A stretch of DNA of 64,000 nt from Natronococcus jeotgali DSM 18795. GTDB taxonomy: Archaea; Halobacteriota; Halobacteria; Halobacteriales; Natrialbaceae. Position 1 is the first letter of the stretch, and the number at the start of each line of letters is the position of its first letter. The DNA is taken from contig NZ_AOIA01000114.1 in the NCBI RefSeq assembly GCF_000337695.1, positions 29,891 to 93,890 of the forward strand, read 5' to 3'. Shown piece by piece: positions 50,603-58,865 of the stretch. The notes beneath the pieces were generated by a model that was not told the origin of the DNA, ran no database searches, and worked only from the letters and a program-made list of their open reading frames with translations. The position numbers and the translations under genes are program-made.

Positions 50603-52468
50603 ATGGTAGGTGTAATCTGGATCGTGGCGCTGGTGCTGGCGACGTTTACCGTCGCGTACGTCGGGTACGGGCGGTACCTGTCGCAGTTCGTGGGGCTCGA
50701 CGACAGTCGGGAGACGCCGGCGCACAAGTATCAAGACGGACAGGAGTACGTGCCGGCGAAGAAGCCGGTGCTGTTGGGGCATCACTACTCGAGTATTGCG
50801 GGCGGCGCGCCCGTCGTCGGACCGATCACCGCCGCGCTGGTCTGGGGGTGGGTTCCGGCGGTGCTGTGGGTCGCGATCGGCAACCCGCTGCTGGGTGCGG
50901 TTCACGACTTCGTCTCGCTGTCGAGCAGCCTGCGACACGAGGGGAAGTCGATCGGGTACATCATCGGCGAGTACGTCGGCGAGCGCGGGAAGAACATGCT
51001 GCTGTGGTTCGCGTTCTTGCTGACGATCCTCGTCGTCGCGGTGTTCGCGCTGGTCATCGGGGTCGTGTTGAACGCGTACCCGTCGGCGGCGACCGCGAGC
51101 CTGCTGTACGTCACGCTCGCGTTCGTCTTCGGAGTCTGGCTCTACCAACTCGGGCTCCCGTTCTCGGTCGGAACGGTCGTCTTCGTCGCGGGCGTGTTCG
51201 CCTCGGTCTGGGTCGGCATCCAGTACCCGCTCGCGATCGTCCCCGGCGACTATCCCGCCGGAACGATCGTGCTGTTCGACTCGGCGCTGTTCTTCCCGGA
51301 ACTGCTCGAGAGCGCGAACATCGGCGCGTGGGTGCTGGTGATGCTCGTCTACGGCGCCGCAGCCAGTATCCTCCCCGTCTGGATGCTGTTGCAGCCGCGT
51401 GACTACCTCTCGTCGTTCCTCCTGTACACCGGAGTCGGCGGGAGTCTGCTCGCGGTTATCGTCGGCACGTTCGTCACCGGAATGGGTACCGACGCGGTCC
51501 ACCCCGAAACCGGCGCGCAACTGAGCTTCGATATGACGACCGGGGCCTGGTACGGCTTCTTCGGAGCGAGCGGTCCCCTCGCGGGTGACCTCCCGCTCAT
51601 GCCGCTGTTCCCGCTGTTGTTCCTGACCATCGCCTGCGGGACCATCAGCGGCTTCCACTCGCTGGTGTCCTCGGGAACGACGGCCAAGCAGCTGAACAAG
51701 GAAACCGACGCCAAGCTGATCGGCTACGGCGGCATGCTCGCGGAGGGGCTGCTGGCCGCGGTCGCGCTCTGTGCGGTGACGGTCGTCGCCATCCCGGCGG
51801 CCACGGGCGGTATCGGGCTCGCGCTGCCGAACTTCGCGACCGGCGGCGGGGCGATCCTCACCGCCCTCGGGATCCCCTTCGAGTACGCCGCGCCCTTCAT
51901 GGCGCTCGTGCTCGCGAGCTTCCTGCTGACGAGCATGGACACGGCCGTCCGACTGGGTCGGTACATGCTCGAGGAGATCGTCGGCACGCCGGAGACGCAG
52001 GTCGAGTCGTACGCGGCGAACCGCTACGTTAACACGTCGGTCATCGCCGTCGTCGCGTTCTTCCTGCTGGCCAGCGGTCGGTGGGAGGACCTCTGGACGC
52101 TGTTCGGCGGTGCGAACCAGCTGCTGGCGTCGCTGGCGCTGCTTACGGGCACCATCTGGCTGGCGAACTGGGACCAGTCCAAACAGCTGATCTCGACCGG
52201 CGGACCGATGGCGCTGATGGGCTTTATCACGACGATCGGCCTCCTCTGGACCGGGCTCTACCAGATCCTCGGCGGTCGACTGCTCGGAATCACCGCTGAC
52301 GCCGAGACCGGGCTGCTCGGTCAGGCCTCGGCGGTCGTCCAGCTGGTCATCATCGCCGTCCTGATCGGACTGGCGCTCTCGCTGTTCAAGATCGGCTACG
52401 ACAACATGACGACGGCCCGGAGAACGGGCGACGGACTCACGACCGACGTCGGTTCCGACGACGACTGA
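50603..52468 (+). CDS. cstA: CstA-family carbon starvation protein (peptide/pyruvate transporter)
   Basis: 621 residues with about 15 membrane spans. Family motifs: PAKKPVLLGHHYSSIAGGAPVVGP near residues 50-75, then HDFVSLSSSLRHEGKSIG and SGFHSLVSSGTTAKQL, all CstA hallmarks. In bacteria CstA imports peptides or pyruvate at low nutrient. It stands alone after a strong TATA element. Confidence 0.92.
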   Translation: MVGVIWIVALVLATFTVAYVGYGRYLSQFVGLDDSRETPAHKYQDGQEYVPAKKPVLLGHHYSSIAGGAPVVGPITAALVWGWVPAVLWVAIGNPLLGAVHDFVSLSSSLRHEGKSIGYIIGEYVGERGKNMLLWFAFLLTILVVAVFALVIGVVLNAYPSAATASLLYVTLAFVFGVWLYQLGLPFSVGTVVFVAGVFASVWVGIQYPLAIVPGDYPAGTIVLFDSALFFPELLESANIGAWVLVMLVYGAAASILPVWMLLQPRDYLSSFLLYTGVGGSLLAVIVGTFVTGMGTDAVHPETGAQLSFDMTTGAWYGFFGASGPLAGDLPLMPLFPLLFLTIACGTISGFHSLVSSGTTAKQLNKETDAKLIGYGGMLAEGLLAAVALCAVTVVAIPAATGGIGLALPNFATGGGAILTALGIPFEYAAPFMALVLASFLLTSMDTAVRLGRYMLEEIVGTPETQVESYAANRYVNTSVIAVVAFFLLASGRWEDLWTLFGGANQLLASLALLTGTIWLANWDQSKQLISTGGPMALMGFITTIGLLWTGLYQILGGRLLGITADAETGLLGQASAVVQLVIIAVLIGLALSLFKIGYDNMTTARRTGDGLTTDVGSDDD

Positions 52469-52588
52469 TCGCGGCCGGAACTCGCGGTTTCGACCGCGGC
52501 GACGACGCCTTTTCGCCACCAGTCCGAGACGGGCTCGAGACGCGTCCGAGTCGGGCATCTAGACGAAACCGACGGGTTCGCGTCTCGC

Positions 52589-53209
52589 CTACAGCTGGAG
52601 CCGTCTCGCGAGCAGGTCGAGCAGGCCCGGCTCCTCGCGCTCGATCGGCTCCCAGAGTCGGAAGGCGGCCCCGACGTCGGCGTTCTCGCTGGCGACCAAC
52701 TCCTCCTCGTCGGGCGCGACGACGATCAGGTTGATCTCGTAGTGGCCGTTGTAGCCGTACTTCAGGAGGGTTCGGCCGTCGAAGCCGGCGACGCGCTCGC
52801 GGATCGAACCGGGGATCGTGGGCGCGACGGCGACGAACGTAAAATCCGTCGAGAAGTGGTCCTCGTCGGTGTCGATCCACTCGTCGGCCAGGCGCTCGCC
52901 CAGCTCGACGAACCGGTCGAGCGTCCGCTCGTCGACGCGGTCGACCCGTCGCACGAACAGGTGCTCGGTCGAGCCGTGCTCGCCGATCGAGATCGAGGGG
53001 TGGAGGAAGTGCTTCTGGCTGTGCAGTTCCATCCGACCGTACAGCGAGAAGCGCTCGCCGTCGACCCGGTACGCCTTCTCGAGGTCGTAGTTGTGCATGA
53101 GCCGATCGCTCACCCGATCGACGTACTCGTCGTCCCAGTCGGGGACGTTCGCGGGACCGTCGCCCGACGGCTCCCCGCGGTCGGACTCCGGCGGGCTATC
53201 GACGTCCAT
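52589..53209 (-). CDS. 206-residue hypothetical protein
   Basis: Acidic. Contains YDLEKAYRVDGERFSLYGRM, FLHPSISIGEHGSTEHLFV and LLKYGYNGHYEINLIVVAP: a mixed alpha/beta protein without a motif I can name. The ATG at 53209 gives an acidic start; 5 more codons upstream are possible. Ends 121 nt before cstA in convergent orientation. Confidence 0.6.
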   Translation of the reverse strand: MDVDSPPESDRGEPSGDGPANVPDWDDEYVDRVSDRLMHNYDLEKAYRVDGERFSLYGRMELHSQKHFLHPSISIGEHGSTEHLFVRRVDRVDERTLDRFVELGERLADEWIDTDEDHFSTDFTFVAVAPTIPGSIRERVAGFDGRTLLKYGYNGHYEINLIVVAPDEEELVASENADVGAAFRLWEPIEREEPGLLDLLARRLQL

Positions 53210-53293
53210 GGGTGGAGATGCCACGGCGGGGCCAAAAACTCGTCGGCACGCGTCGGCGGGTACGCTTTAGTCGTTCGGGGACGTGTACCGCGT

Positions 53294-53521
53294 ATGGCCA
53301 CGGAACGGGAGTCCTGCGGTCGCTGCGGAGTCTCGGTCGCCGTCGAGGCGGCGAACGCCGACCGCGACGACGGGGAGCGGGCCGAGCGCGATCCGTACGG
53401 CGAGGGCCGAATCGAGGTCGACGAACGCGAACTCAGGCGACTCTCGCCGGGCGCCTGGCTCTCGGGGATCGCCGAGCGGATCGGCTCGGTCGGCGATCGG
53501 ATCGCCTGGGGCCGTCGCTAG
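53294..53521 (+). CDS. 75-residue hypothetical protein with a zinc knuckle
   Basis: A CGRCGV knuckle at residues 8-13 is the only possible metal motif (a single CxxC). A short amphipathic C-terminal helix (LSGIAERIGSVGDRIAWG) follows. Function unknown. Confidence 0.55.
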   Translation: MATERESCGRCGVSVAVEAANADRDDGERAERDPYGEGRIEVDERELRRLSPGAWLSGIAERIGSVGDRIAWGRR

Positions 53522-53530
53522 TCGTTCCCG

Positions 53531-54724
53531 TCAGTTCGTCGTGATAACCTCGAGGACGTCCCTGGCCTCGACCTCGTAGGACTTGGCCAGCTGGCGGTTC
53601 GACCGACAGTCGATGGCGTGGAGGAAGCCGTCGCCGATGTCGGAGTGGAGGCTGTAGGCGAAGTCCTCGGCGGTCGACTCGGGCGGGATCAGATAGCAGT
53701 CGGGCAGGACCTCACCGCGCTCGTTGCCGAGGCCGTTCGCGCCGCCCGGGAAGACGGGGACGACTCCGAGGACGTCGAACAGCGCCGACTCGAGGGCGGC
53801 CTGGACGCCCGTCGCGCCGTAGCGCTCGAGGAACTCGCGGATCTCCTCGAGGCCCTGCTCCTGTTCGCTCGAGACGTCGCCCGTGATGGTGAAGTCGTCG
53901 TCGCCGGGCCGGTAGTCGACGACGCCGGCTTTGTCCGCGGATTTGAGCGCCTTCTCGGCGTGGGCGCTGCAGGGGACGATCGTCAGGTGGTCGTAGTCGG
54001 GGTCGCTGGTGATCTCCGCGTAGTTCGCTTGCGCTTCCGGCGTGTCCATCTTGTTCGCCGCGATCAGCATCGGCTTGGTCTCGGTGCGGATCTCGCGGGC
54101 GAGCGCGAGCCTGTCGTCGGCGTCCCACTCGGCGGGCTCGAAGCCGATACCGACCCTGCGGATCAGCCGCTTGATCTCGTCCTCGTTCGTCTTGAACGCG
54201 CTCATCTGTTCGGCGAGCTCTTCCTCGACGGCGTCGTCCTCGGTCGTATATCCGGACTCGTACCTGTTGATCCCCTTCTCTAAGATCCCGAGGTACCACT
54301 GGTCGAGTTCCGTCTCGAGGAAGTCGATGTCCTTTCGGGGATCGTGGCCCTCGGTGGGTTCGCCCTCGAGGTCGGTCTCGCCGGAGAAGTCGACGACGTG
54401 GACGAGCACGTCGGTCTCGTTGAGGTCGGTCAGGAACTGGTTGCCAAGCCCCGCGCCCTCGTGGGCGCCGGGGATCAGCCCGGCGACGTCGACGAGTTTC
54501 GTCGGGACGAACCGCGTCCCGTCGTCGCAGTAGCCGACCGACGGCGTACACTCCTCGTCGAACTCCGGGGCGGCGCAGTCGACGCGGACGTACGCCTCGC
54601 CGACGCTGGGGTCGATGGTCGTGAACGGGTAGGCCCCCTCGGGGACGTCGTTCATCGTCGCCGCGTTGAAAAAGCTGGACTTGCCGACGGAGGGTTTGCC
54701 GACCAGTCCGATCCGATAACTCAT
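53531..54724 (-). CDS. ychF: YchF/OBG-family GTPase
   Basis: 397 residues. G1 GLVGKPSVGKSS, G3 DVAGLIPGAHEGAGLG, G4 NKMD and the C-terminal TGS domain (GEVLPDCYLIPPESTAEDFA). This is the archaeal/eukaryotic branch of the YchF/Ola1 family, which hydrolyses ATP or GTP and associates with ribosomes or stress. Very well conserved. Confidence 0.93.
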   Translation of the reverse strand: MSYRIGLVGKPSVGKSSFFNAATMNDVPEGAYPFTTIDPSVGEAYVRVDCAAPEFDEECTPSVGYCDDGTRFVPTKLVDVAGLIPGAHEGAGLGNQFLTDLNETDVLVHVVDFSGETDLEGEPTEGHDPRKDIDFLETELDQWYLGILEKGINRYESGYTTEDDAVEEELAEQMSAFKTNEDEIKRLIRRVGIGFEPAEWDADDRLALAREIRTETKPMLIAANKMDTPEAQANYAEITSDPDYDHLTIVPCSAHAEKALKSADKAGVVDYRPGDDDFTITGDVSSEQEQGLEEIREFLERYGATGVQAALESALFDVLGVVPVFPGGANGLGNERGEVLPDCYLIPPESTAEDFAYSLHSDIGDGFLHAIDCRSNRQLAKSYEVEARDVLEVITTN

Positions 54725-54820
54725 TGGGCTGTCTGGTGCGCCGACGCCTAAACGGGTTTCTGTCCGCCGTCGGCGTGTTACGGCACGGCACGGCGAAGCG
54801 AGGGGGCTCGAGCGGGGACG

Positions 54821-55099
54821 TCAGCTCACGATCGCGCGCCAACTCCAGCCGGCCAGCGCGAGCACGGCGAGCGCGAGCACGCCGAAGGCGGCCCACTGTC
54901 CGGTTCCGGAGTCGGCGATCGGCGCGAGGACGTCGACCAGTCCCGTCGCCTGCATCATCCCGACGACGAGCACGAGCAAGGCGAGGATCGACACGACGGC
55001 GATGCCGATCCAGTTGCGGGCCATCCACTTCGTCTCCCGCTCGGCTTCTCGCCTGTCGTCGGTCGTCTTCTCGGTTGGCTCCCTGTCGGGTTCGTCCAT
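54821..55099 (-). CDS. Small two-span membrane protein
   Basis: 92 residues, charged N-terminal half (DEPDREPTEKTTDDRREAER), spans GIAVVSILALLVLVVGMMQA and WAAFGVLALAVLALAGW. Function unknown. Divergent arrangement with the downstream neighbour is not seen; both are minus. Confidence 0.6.
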   Translation of the reverse strand: MDEPDREPTEKTTDDRREAERETKWMARNWIGIAVVSILALLVLVVGMMQATGLVDVLAPIADSGTGQWAAFGVLALAVLALAGWSWRAIVS

Positions 55100-55174
55100 G
55101 CGTCGGTGTAGCGTCGACGCACAAGAAACGGTTCCACCTGCAGGCTCCGGGTGGCCTCGAACCCGGGACCGCCG

Positions 55175-56269
55175 TCAGGACAGCACCGCCTCGAGGGCGT
55201 CCATCGCCCGGTCGACGCGGTCGACCCGAGCGTTGTGCCCCATGTGGCCGACCCGAAGGATGTCGTCCTCAAGCTCGCCCAGCCCCGTCGCCAGCAGGAC
55301 GTCCTGTTCTTCGAGGACCGCCCGCTGGAGCTCGGTCGCCCGTCCCTCGACTGCGAGGGCGGTGACGGTCGGCGAGCAGGCGGCCTCGTCGGTCGGGTAC
55401 GGCTCGAGGCCCAGCTCCGCGGCGCGCTCGCGACACCGCCTCGCGGCCGCCTCGTGGCGCGCGAAGACGTCCTCGAGACCCTCCTCGAGCAGCAGGTCGA
55501 CGGCGGCGTCGAGTCCGTAGAGGTTCGACGAGAGGTGCGTGTAGGGGAACCACTCCTCGTCGGCGGCCGTCCGCCAGGGGCCGAGGTCGGCGTACAGCGA
55601 GGGGTTGTCGACCGCATCCATGCGCTTCCAGGCGCGGTCGCTGACGGCGCAGGTAGCCAGCCCCGGCGGCGCGCTGAGACACTTCTGGCTCGCGCCGAGA
55701 CAGACGTCGATCTTCCCGGTCGGCACCGGGGTCCCGCCCAGCGAGGACACCGCGTCGACGATCGAGAGCACGTCGTGATCCCTGAGAACGTCGAGGATCC
55801 CCTCGAGATCGTTCAGCGACCCGGTCGGCGTCTCGCAGTGGACCATCGTCGCGACGTCGAACTCGCCGCGCCTGTCGAGAACGTCCGCGACGACGTTGCC
55901 GTCGAGCGGTTCCCGCCAGGGAACCTCGCTGACGACCGCCTCGCCGCCGTAGTTCTCGACGAAGTCGGTGAACCCGTCGCCGTAGATCCCGTTCGAGAGA
56001 CAGAGCACCCGATCCCCGGGGCCGACCAGCGAGGCGACCGCGGCCTCGAGCCCGAGGATCCCCTCCCCGCCGAGGACCACGACGTCCCTGTCGCCGTCCG
56101 TCCCGTCGCCGGCCCGGTAGATCCGCTCGAGCTTGTCGGTCAGCCCGCGGTAGAACTCGAAGAACTCGGGCTCGAGGTCCGGGTTCGGCGTCGGCTCCCC
56201 CATCGCCTGTCGGACGGACTCGGGTACCTCGGTGGGCCCCGGCGTCATCCGCAGCCTGTCGTCGAACAT
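55175..56269 (-). CDS. Class V aminotransferase (serine-glyoxylate/alanine-glyoxylate type)
   Basis: 364 residues. PLP lysine Lys196 in GASQKCLSAPP, substrate Arg in the last helix, and MTPGPTEVPESVRQAMGEP and DAVSSLGG motifs match the class V group that uses serine or alanine with glyoxylate or pyruvate. In archaea such enzymes serve serine and glycine metabolism. The ATG at 56269 is the only sensible start. Confidence 0.88.
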   Translation of the reverse strand: MFDDRLRMTPGPTEVPESVRQAMGEPTPNPDLEPEFFEFYRGLTDKLERIYRAGDGTDGDRDVVVLGGEGILGLEAAVASLVGPGDRVLCLSNGIYGDGFTDFVENYGGEAVVSEVPWREPLDGNVVADVLDRRGEFDVATMVHCETPTGSLNDLEGILDVLRDHDVLSIVDAVSSLGGTPVPTGKIDVCLGASQKCLSAPPGLATCAVSDRAWKRMDAVDNPSLYADLGPWRTAADEEWFPYTHLSSNLYGLDAAVDLLLEEGLEDVFARHEAAARRCRERAAELGLEPYPTDEAACSPTVTALAVEGRATELQRAVLEEQDVLLATGLGELEDDILRVGHMGHNARVDRVDRAMDALEAVLS

Positions 56270-56311
56270 AGCTTGACCGGGGGGTTCCGTCCCAATAAAG
56301 CTGGCCCGGCC

Positions 56312-56977
56312 TCAGCCGCGGCTCCCGTCGCGACGCCGTCGGAGCCGCCCGCGGACGATCGGCGTCGCGGGAAAGATCCCGACCGCGGTGCGCTCGATCT
56401 CCTCGACGGCGAAGGCGTCGTGACAGACGAACCGCTCGACGGTGTCTCGAGTGAGCTGGCAGCCGCCCGCGGCGCGGCTCCAGAGGGGGTTCAACAGCTC
56501 CTGGCCCGTCGCCCGCCAGCCGTCGGCGCGGACGTGCTCGAGGAAGCGCAACTCGCCGCCCGGTTTCAACACGCGGGCGACCTCCTCGAGGGCGCGGTCG
56601 GGGTCGGCGATGGTACAGAAGACCAGACTCGAGATGACGACGTCGACGCTGTCGTCGGCGTACGGCAGCGACTCCGCCTGCGCGTCCCGCAGGGAGACTT
56701 CGCAGCCGACCTCGCGGGCCTTCTCGTCCGCCTGGCGGCGCATGTGGGGATCGGGCTCGATCGCGCGGTAGTCGATGCCGTCGCTTCCGTCGGCGACGTA
56801 CGGGAAGTTCGCCCCCGTCCCGGCCCCGACGTCGAGCACGCGACCCGAGAGGTCCGCGGTCAGGTACTCCCGGTGGGTCCCGAACAGCAGCCGATCCGGA
56901 ACGACGGTATCGTAGACGGCCGCGACGAACGGGTGGTCGACCCCCCCGAGTTCCCGTTGCGGGCTCGAGTCGAGCAT
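56312..56977 (-). CDS. Class I SAM-dependent methyltransferase
   Basis: 221 residues from the ATG at 56977. SAM motif I GRVLDVGAGTGANFP, motif II DYRAIEPDPHMRRQA, then SLVFCTIADPDRALEEVARVLKPGG match the UbiE/Methyltransf_11 group. Substrate unknown; a quinone or small-molecule target is plausible. It runs the same way as NnrD, 53 nt downstream. Confidence 0.86.
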   Translation of the reverse strand: MLDSSPQRELGGVDHPFVAAVYDTVVPDRLLFGTHREYLTADLSGRVLDVGAGTGANFPYVADGSDGIDYRAIEPDPHMRRQADEKAREVGCEVSLRDAQAESLPYADDSVDVVISSLVFCTIADPDRALEEVARVLKPGGELRFLEHVRADGWRATGQELLNPLWSRAAGGCQLTRDTVERFVCHDAFAVEEIERTAVGIFPATPIVRGRLRRRRDGSRG

Positions 56978-57030
56978 ACGCCTTCGAGTCGAACGCGGGG
57001 CGACAAAAAGCTGCTTCCGGGGCGAATCGG

Positions 57031-57807
57031 TCAGCGGATGGTGGCCGGGATCTCGTCGATGACGTCGGTCGCGAGGACCCCGGGTCCCATCTTCGCGGTC
57101 GCGAGTTCGCCGCTCTTGCCGAGGATCCACGCGGCGAGTTCGGCGGCGTCCTCGCGGTCCATCCCCTGGCCCAGCAGCGAGGCGGTGATCCCCGCCAGCG
57201 TGTCGCCCGTTCCGGCGACGGTCAGCGCCGACGTTCCGGTGTCGTTTTCCATTCGATCGCCCCTGGCGACGATCTCGTCGGTGCCGCCGGTGAGCGTGAT
57301 CACCGCGTCGGTCTCGTCCGTGAACTCGCCAAGCGAGTCGTACTCCCGGTAGATCCGCTCCTCCTCCGCCTCGTTCGGCGTCAGCACCGCTCTCGAGAGG
57401 TCGGCCTCGATCGAGGGCTCGATCGCGATGGCGTCGACGACGGTCGGGACCTCGAACCGATCGACCGCCTCGCGGATCGCGCCGGGTTCGGCGTCGGCGA
57501 GTCCCGGACCGATCACCATCGCGTCGGCCCACTCGGCGACCTCGACGGCGCGCTCGACGGCGACCGCGTCGAAACGCTCGCCCTCGTACTTGCTGGCGAG
57601 CAGGTTCGGGTCGTGGCCCGCGACGATCTCGTAGATCTCCTCGGTGACGACGGCCCGGACGTGGTCGGACCCGGTTCGGAGCGCGGCCCGCCCGACGAGC
57701 GCGGGCTGGTTCGGGTACTCGACGCCCCCGCCGACGACGCCGACGCGGCCGCTGTCGGTCCCGGACTCCTCGCTGACGTTCGAGAGCGTTCGCTGGAGTC
57801 GTCCCAT
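57031..57807 (-). CDS. nnrD: ADP-dependent NAD(P)HX dehydratase
   Basis: 258 residues. VVGGGVEYPNQPALVGRAAL and VAGTGDTLAGITASLLGQG are the NnrD (YjeF C-terminal) signatures, with the ADP/ATP-binding GTGD. It repairs hydrated NADH or NADPH. It lacks the N-terminal epimerase (NnrE) half, so it either pairs with a separate NnrE or acts on one epimer. ATG at 57807 preferred. Confidence 0.84.
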   Translation of the reverse strand: MGRLQRTLSNVSEESGTDSGRVGVVGGGVEYPNQPALVGRAALRTGSDHVRAVVTEEIYEIVAGHDPNLLASKYEGERFDAVAVERAVEVAEWADAMVIGPGLADAEPGAIREAVDRFEVPTVVDAIAIEPSIEADLSRAVLTPNEAEEERIYREYDSLGEFTDETDAVITLTGGTDEIVARGDRMENDTGTSALTVAGTGDTLAGITASLLGQGMDREDAAELAAWILGKSGELATAKMGPGVLATDVIDEIPATIR

Positions 57808-57904
57808 ACGTACCGCTTCGCCGGCGGTCGGGGTAGCCGTTCGGCAAGCGCTCTCCGGTCGGCGCGGCGGTAACAACGTAGTAGGTGGGCGTCGTACGAC
57901 GCCC

Positions 57905-58537
57905 ATGTTCGCGAACCGAACCGACGCGGGCGATCGACTCGCAGCCGAACTCGCGGATCGGGGGATCGACGCCGACGTGGTCCTCGGGATCCCCCGCGGC
58001 GCGTTACCGGTGGCCCGGCCCGTCGCGGACGCGCTCGAGGCCGACCTGGACGTCGTCGTGGCCCGAAAGCTGGGTGCGCCGTCGAACCCCGAACTGGCGA
58101 TCGGCGCCGTCGCGAGCGACGGCAGCGTCTGGCTGAACGACGACCTCGTCGATCGGCTGGGCGTCTCGGAGTCGTACCTCGAGGACGTCCGTCGACGGGA
58201 GAGCGAGAACGCCCGCGAGAAGGCCGACCGGTACCGATCGGGCGACGCCGTGCCCGACCTCGCGGGAAAACGGGTCGTCGTCGTCGACGACGGCGTCGCG
58301 ACCGGGGCGACCGCGACCGCCTGCCTCCGGCAGGTCCGCGAGGCCGGCGCCGAACGGGTCGTCCTCGCGGTGCCGGTCGGCGCGCCCGACGCCGTCGCCG
58401 CCCTCGAGTCGGAGGCCGACGCGGTGATCGCGCTGCTCGCCCCCGAGACCTTCCGGGCGGTCGGACAGTTCTACCGGGAGTTCGGGCAGGTCGCCGACGA
58501 GGAAGCGGTCGCGTACCTCGAGGGCCGCGAAGAGTAG
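57905..58537 (+). CDS. Phosphoribosyltransferase-fold protein
   Basis: 210 residues. PRPP motif VVVVDDGVATGATA near residue 124, a hood segment VVLGIPRGALPVARP and VARKLGAPSNPELAIGAVAS fit the ComF/erythromycin-type PRTase group with unknown substrate. Divergent from nnrD; the 97-nt gap is shared. Confidence 0.83.
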   Translation: MFANRTDAGDRLAAELADRGIDADVVLGIPRGALPVARPVADALEADLDVVVARKLGAPSNPELAIGAVASDGSVWLNDDLVDRLGVSESYLEDVRRRESENAREKADRYRSGDAVPDLAGKRVVVVDDGVATGATATACLRQVREAGAERVVLAVPVGAPDAVAALESEADAVIALLAPETFRAVGQFYREFGQVADEEAVAYLEGREE

Positions 58538-58609
58538 CCACCGGCGCGGACGGATTCGGCCGGGGTTACCCGCAACGAGGGAAGGTCGCGACTTCGGTCG
58601 CGGGCGGAG

Positions 58610-58753
58610 TTACTCGAGCGGCGTGGAGCGGTTTCGCATGTCCGCGCCGCAGTTGGGACAGCTGCCGGGCGCCGTCGCGCTGACGACGACGGTCCCGCAG
58701 TCGAAACACTCGTATGTCGATTCCTCGCTCGGGTCGAGTTTGACGTCTTTCAT
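58610..58753 (-). CDS. Rubrerythrin-like zinc-ribbon microprotein
   Basis: 47 residues: CFDC-x15-CPNC (YECFDCGTVVVSA, PGSCPNCGADMRNR), the rubrerythrin-like domain found in many haloarchaeal small proteins. Metal-binding; role unknown. ATG at 58753 follows a 26-nt AT-rich region (AACAATAATAGGG) that may hold the promoter. Confidence 0.82.
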   Translation of the reverse strand: MKDVKLDPSEESTYECFDCGTVVVSATAPGSCPNCGADMRNRSTPLE

Positions 58754-58865
58754 GGTGGGGACGACGAGCGGTTCGGGGAAGCTGTCGCCGTGTATGAACA
58801 ATAATAGGGATACTAGGTTCAACGTGTCCGTCAGATAACTAGCCCCGCCCTCGAACGGGGGTTCA

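Noticed and set aside
55125-55170. tRNA-like sequence (GGTGGCCTCGAACCCGGGACC) between two minus-strand genes
   Set aside because: The CCGGG/CCCGG stem exists, but the loop between is 10 nt instead of the 7 nt of a T-loop and no anticodon or acceptor stem is seen. At most a degenerate tRNA end.
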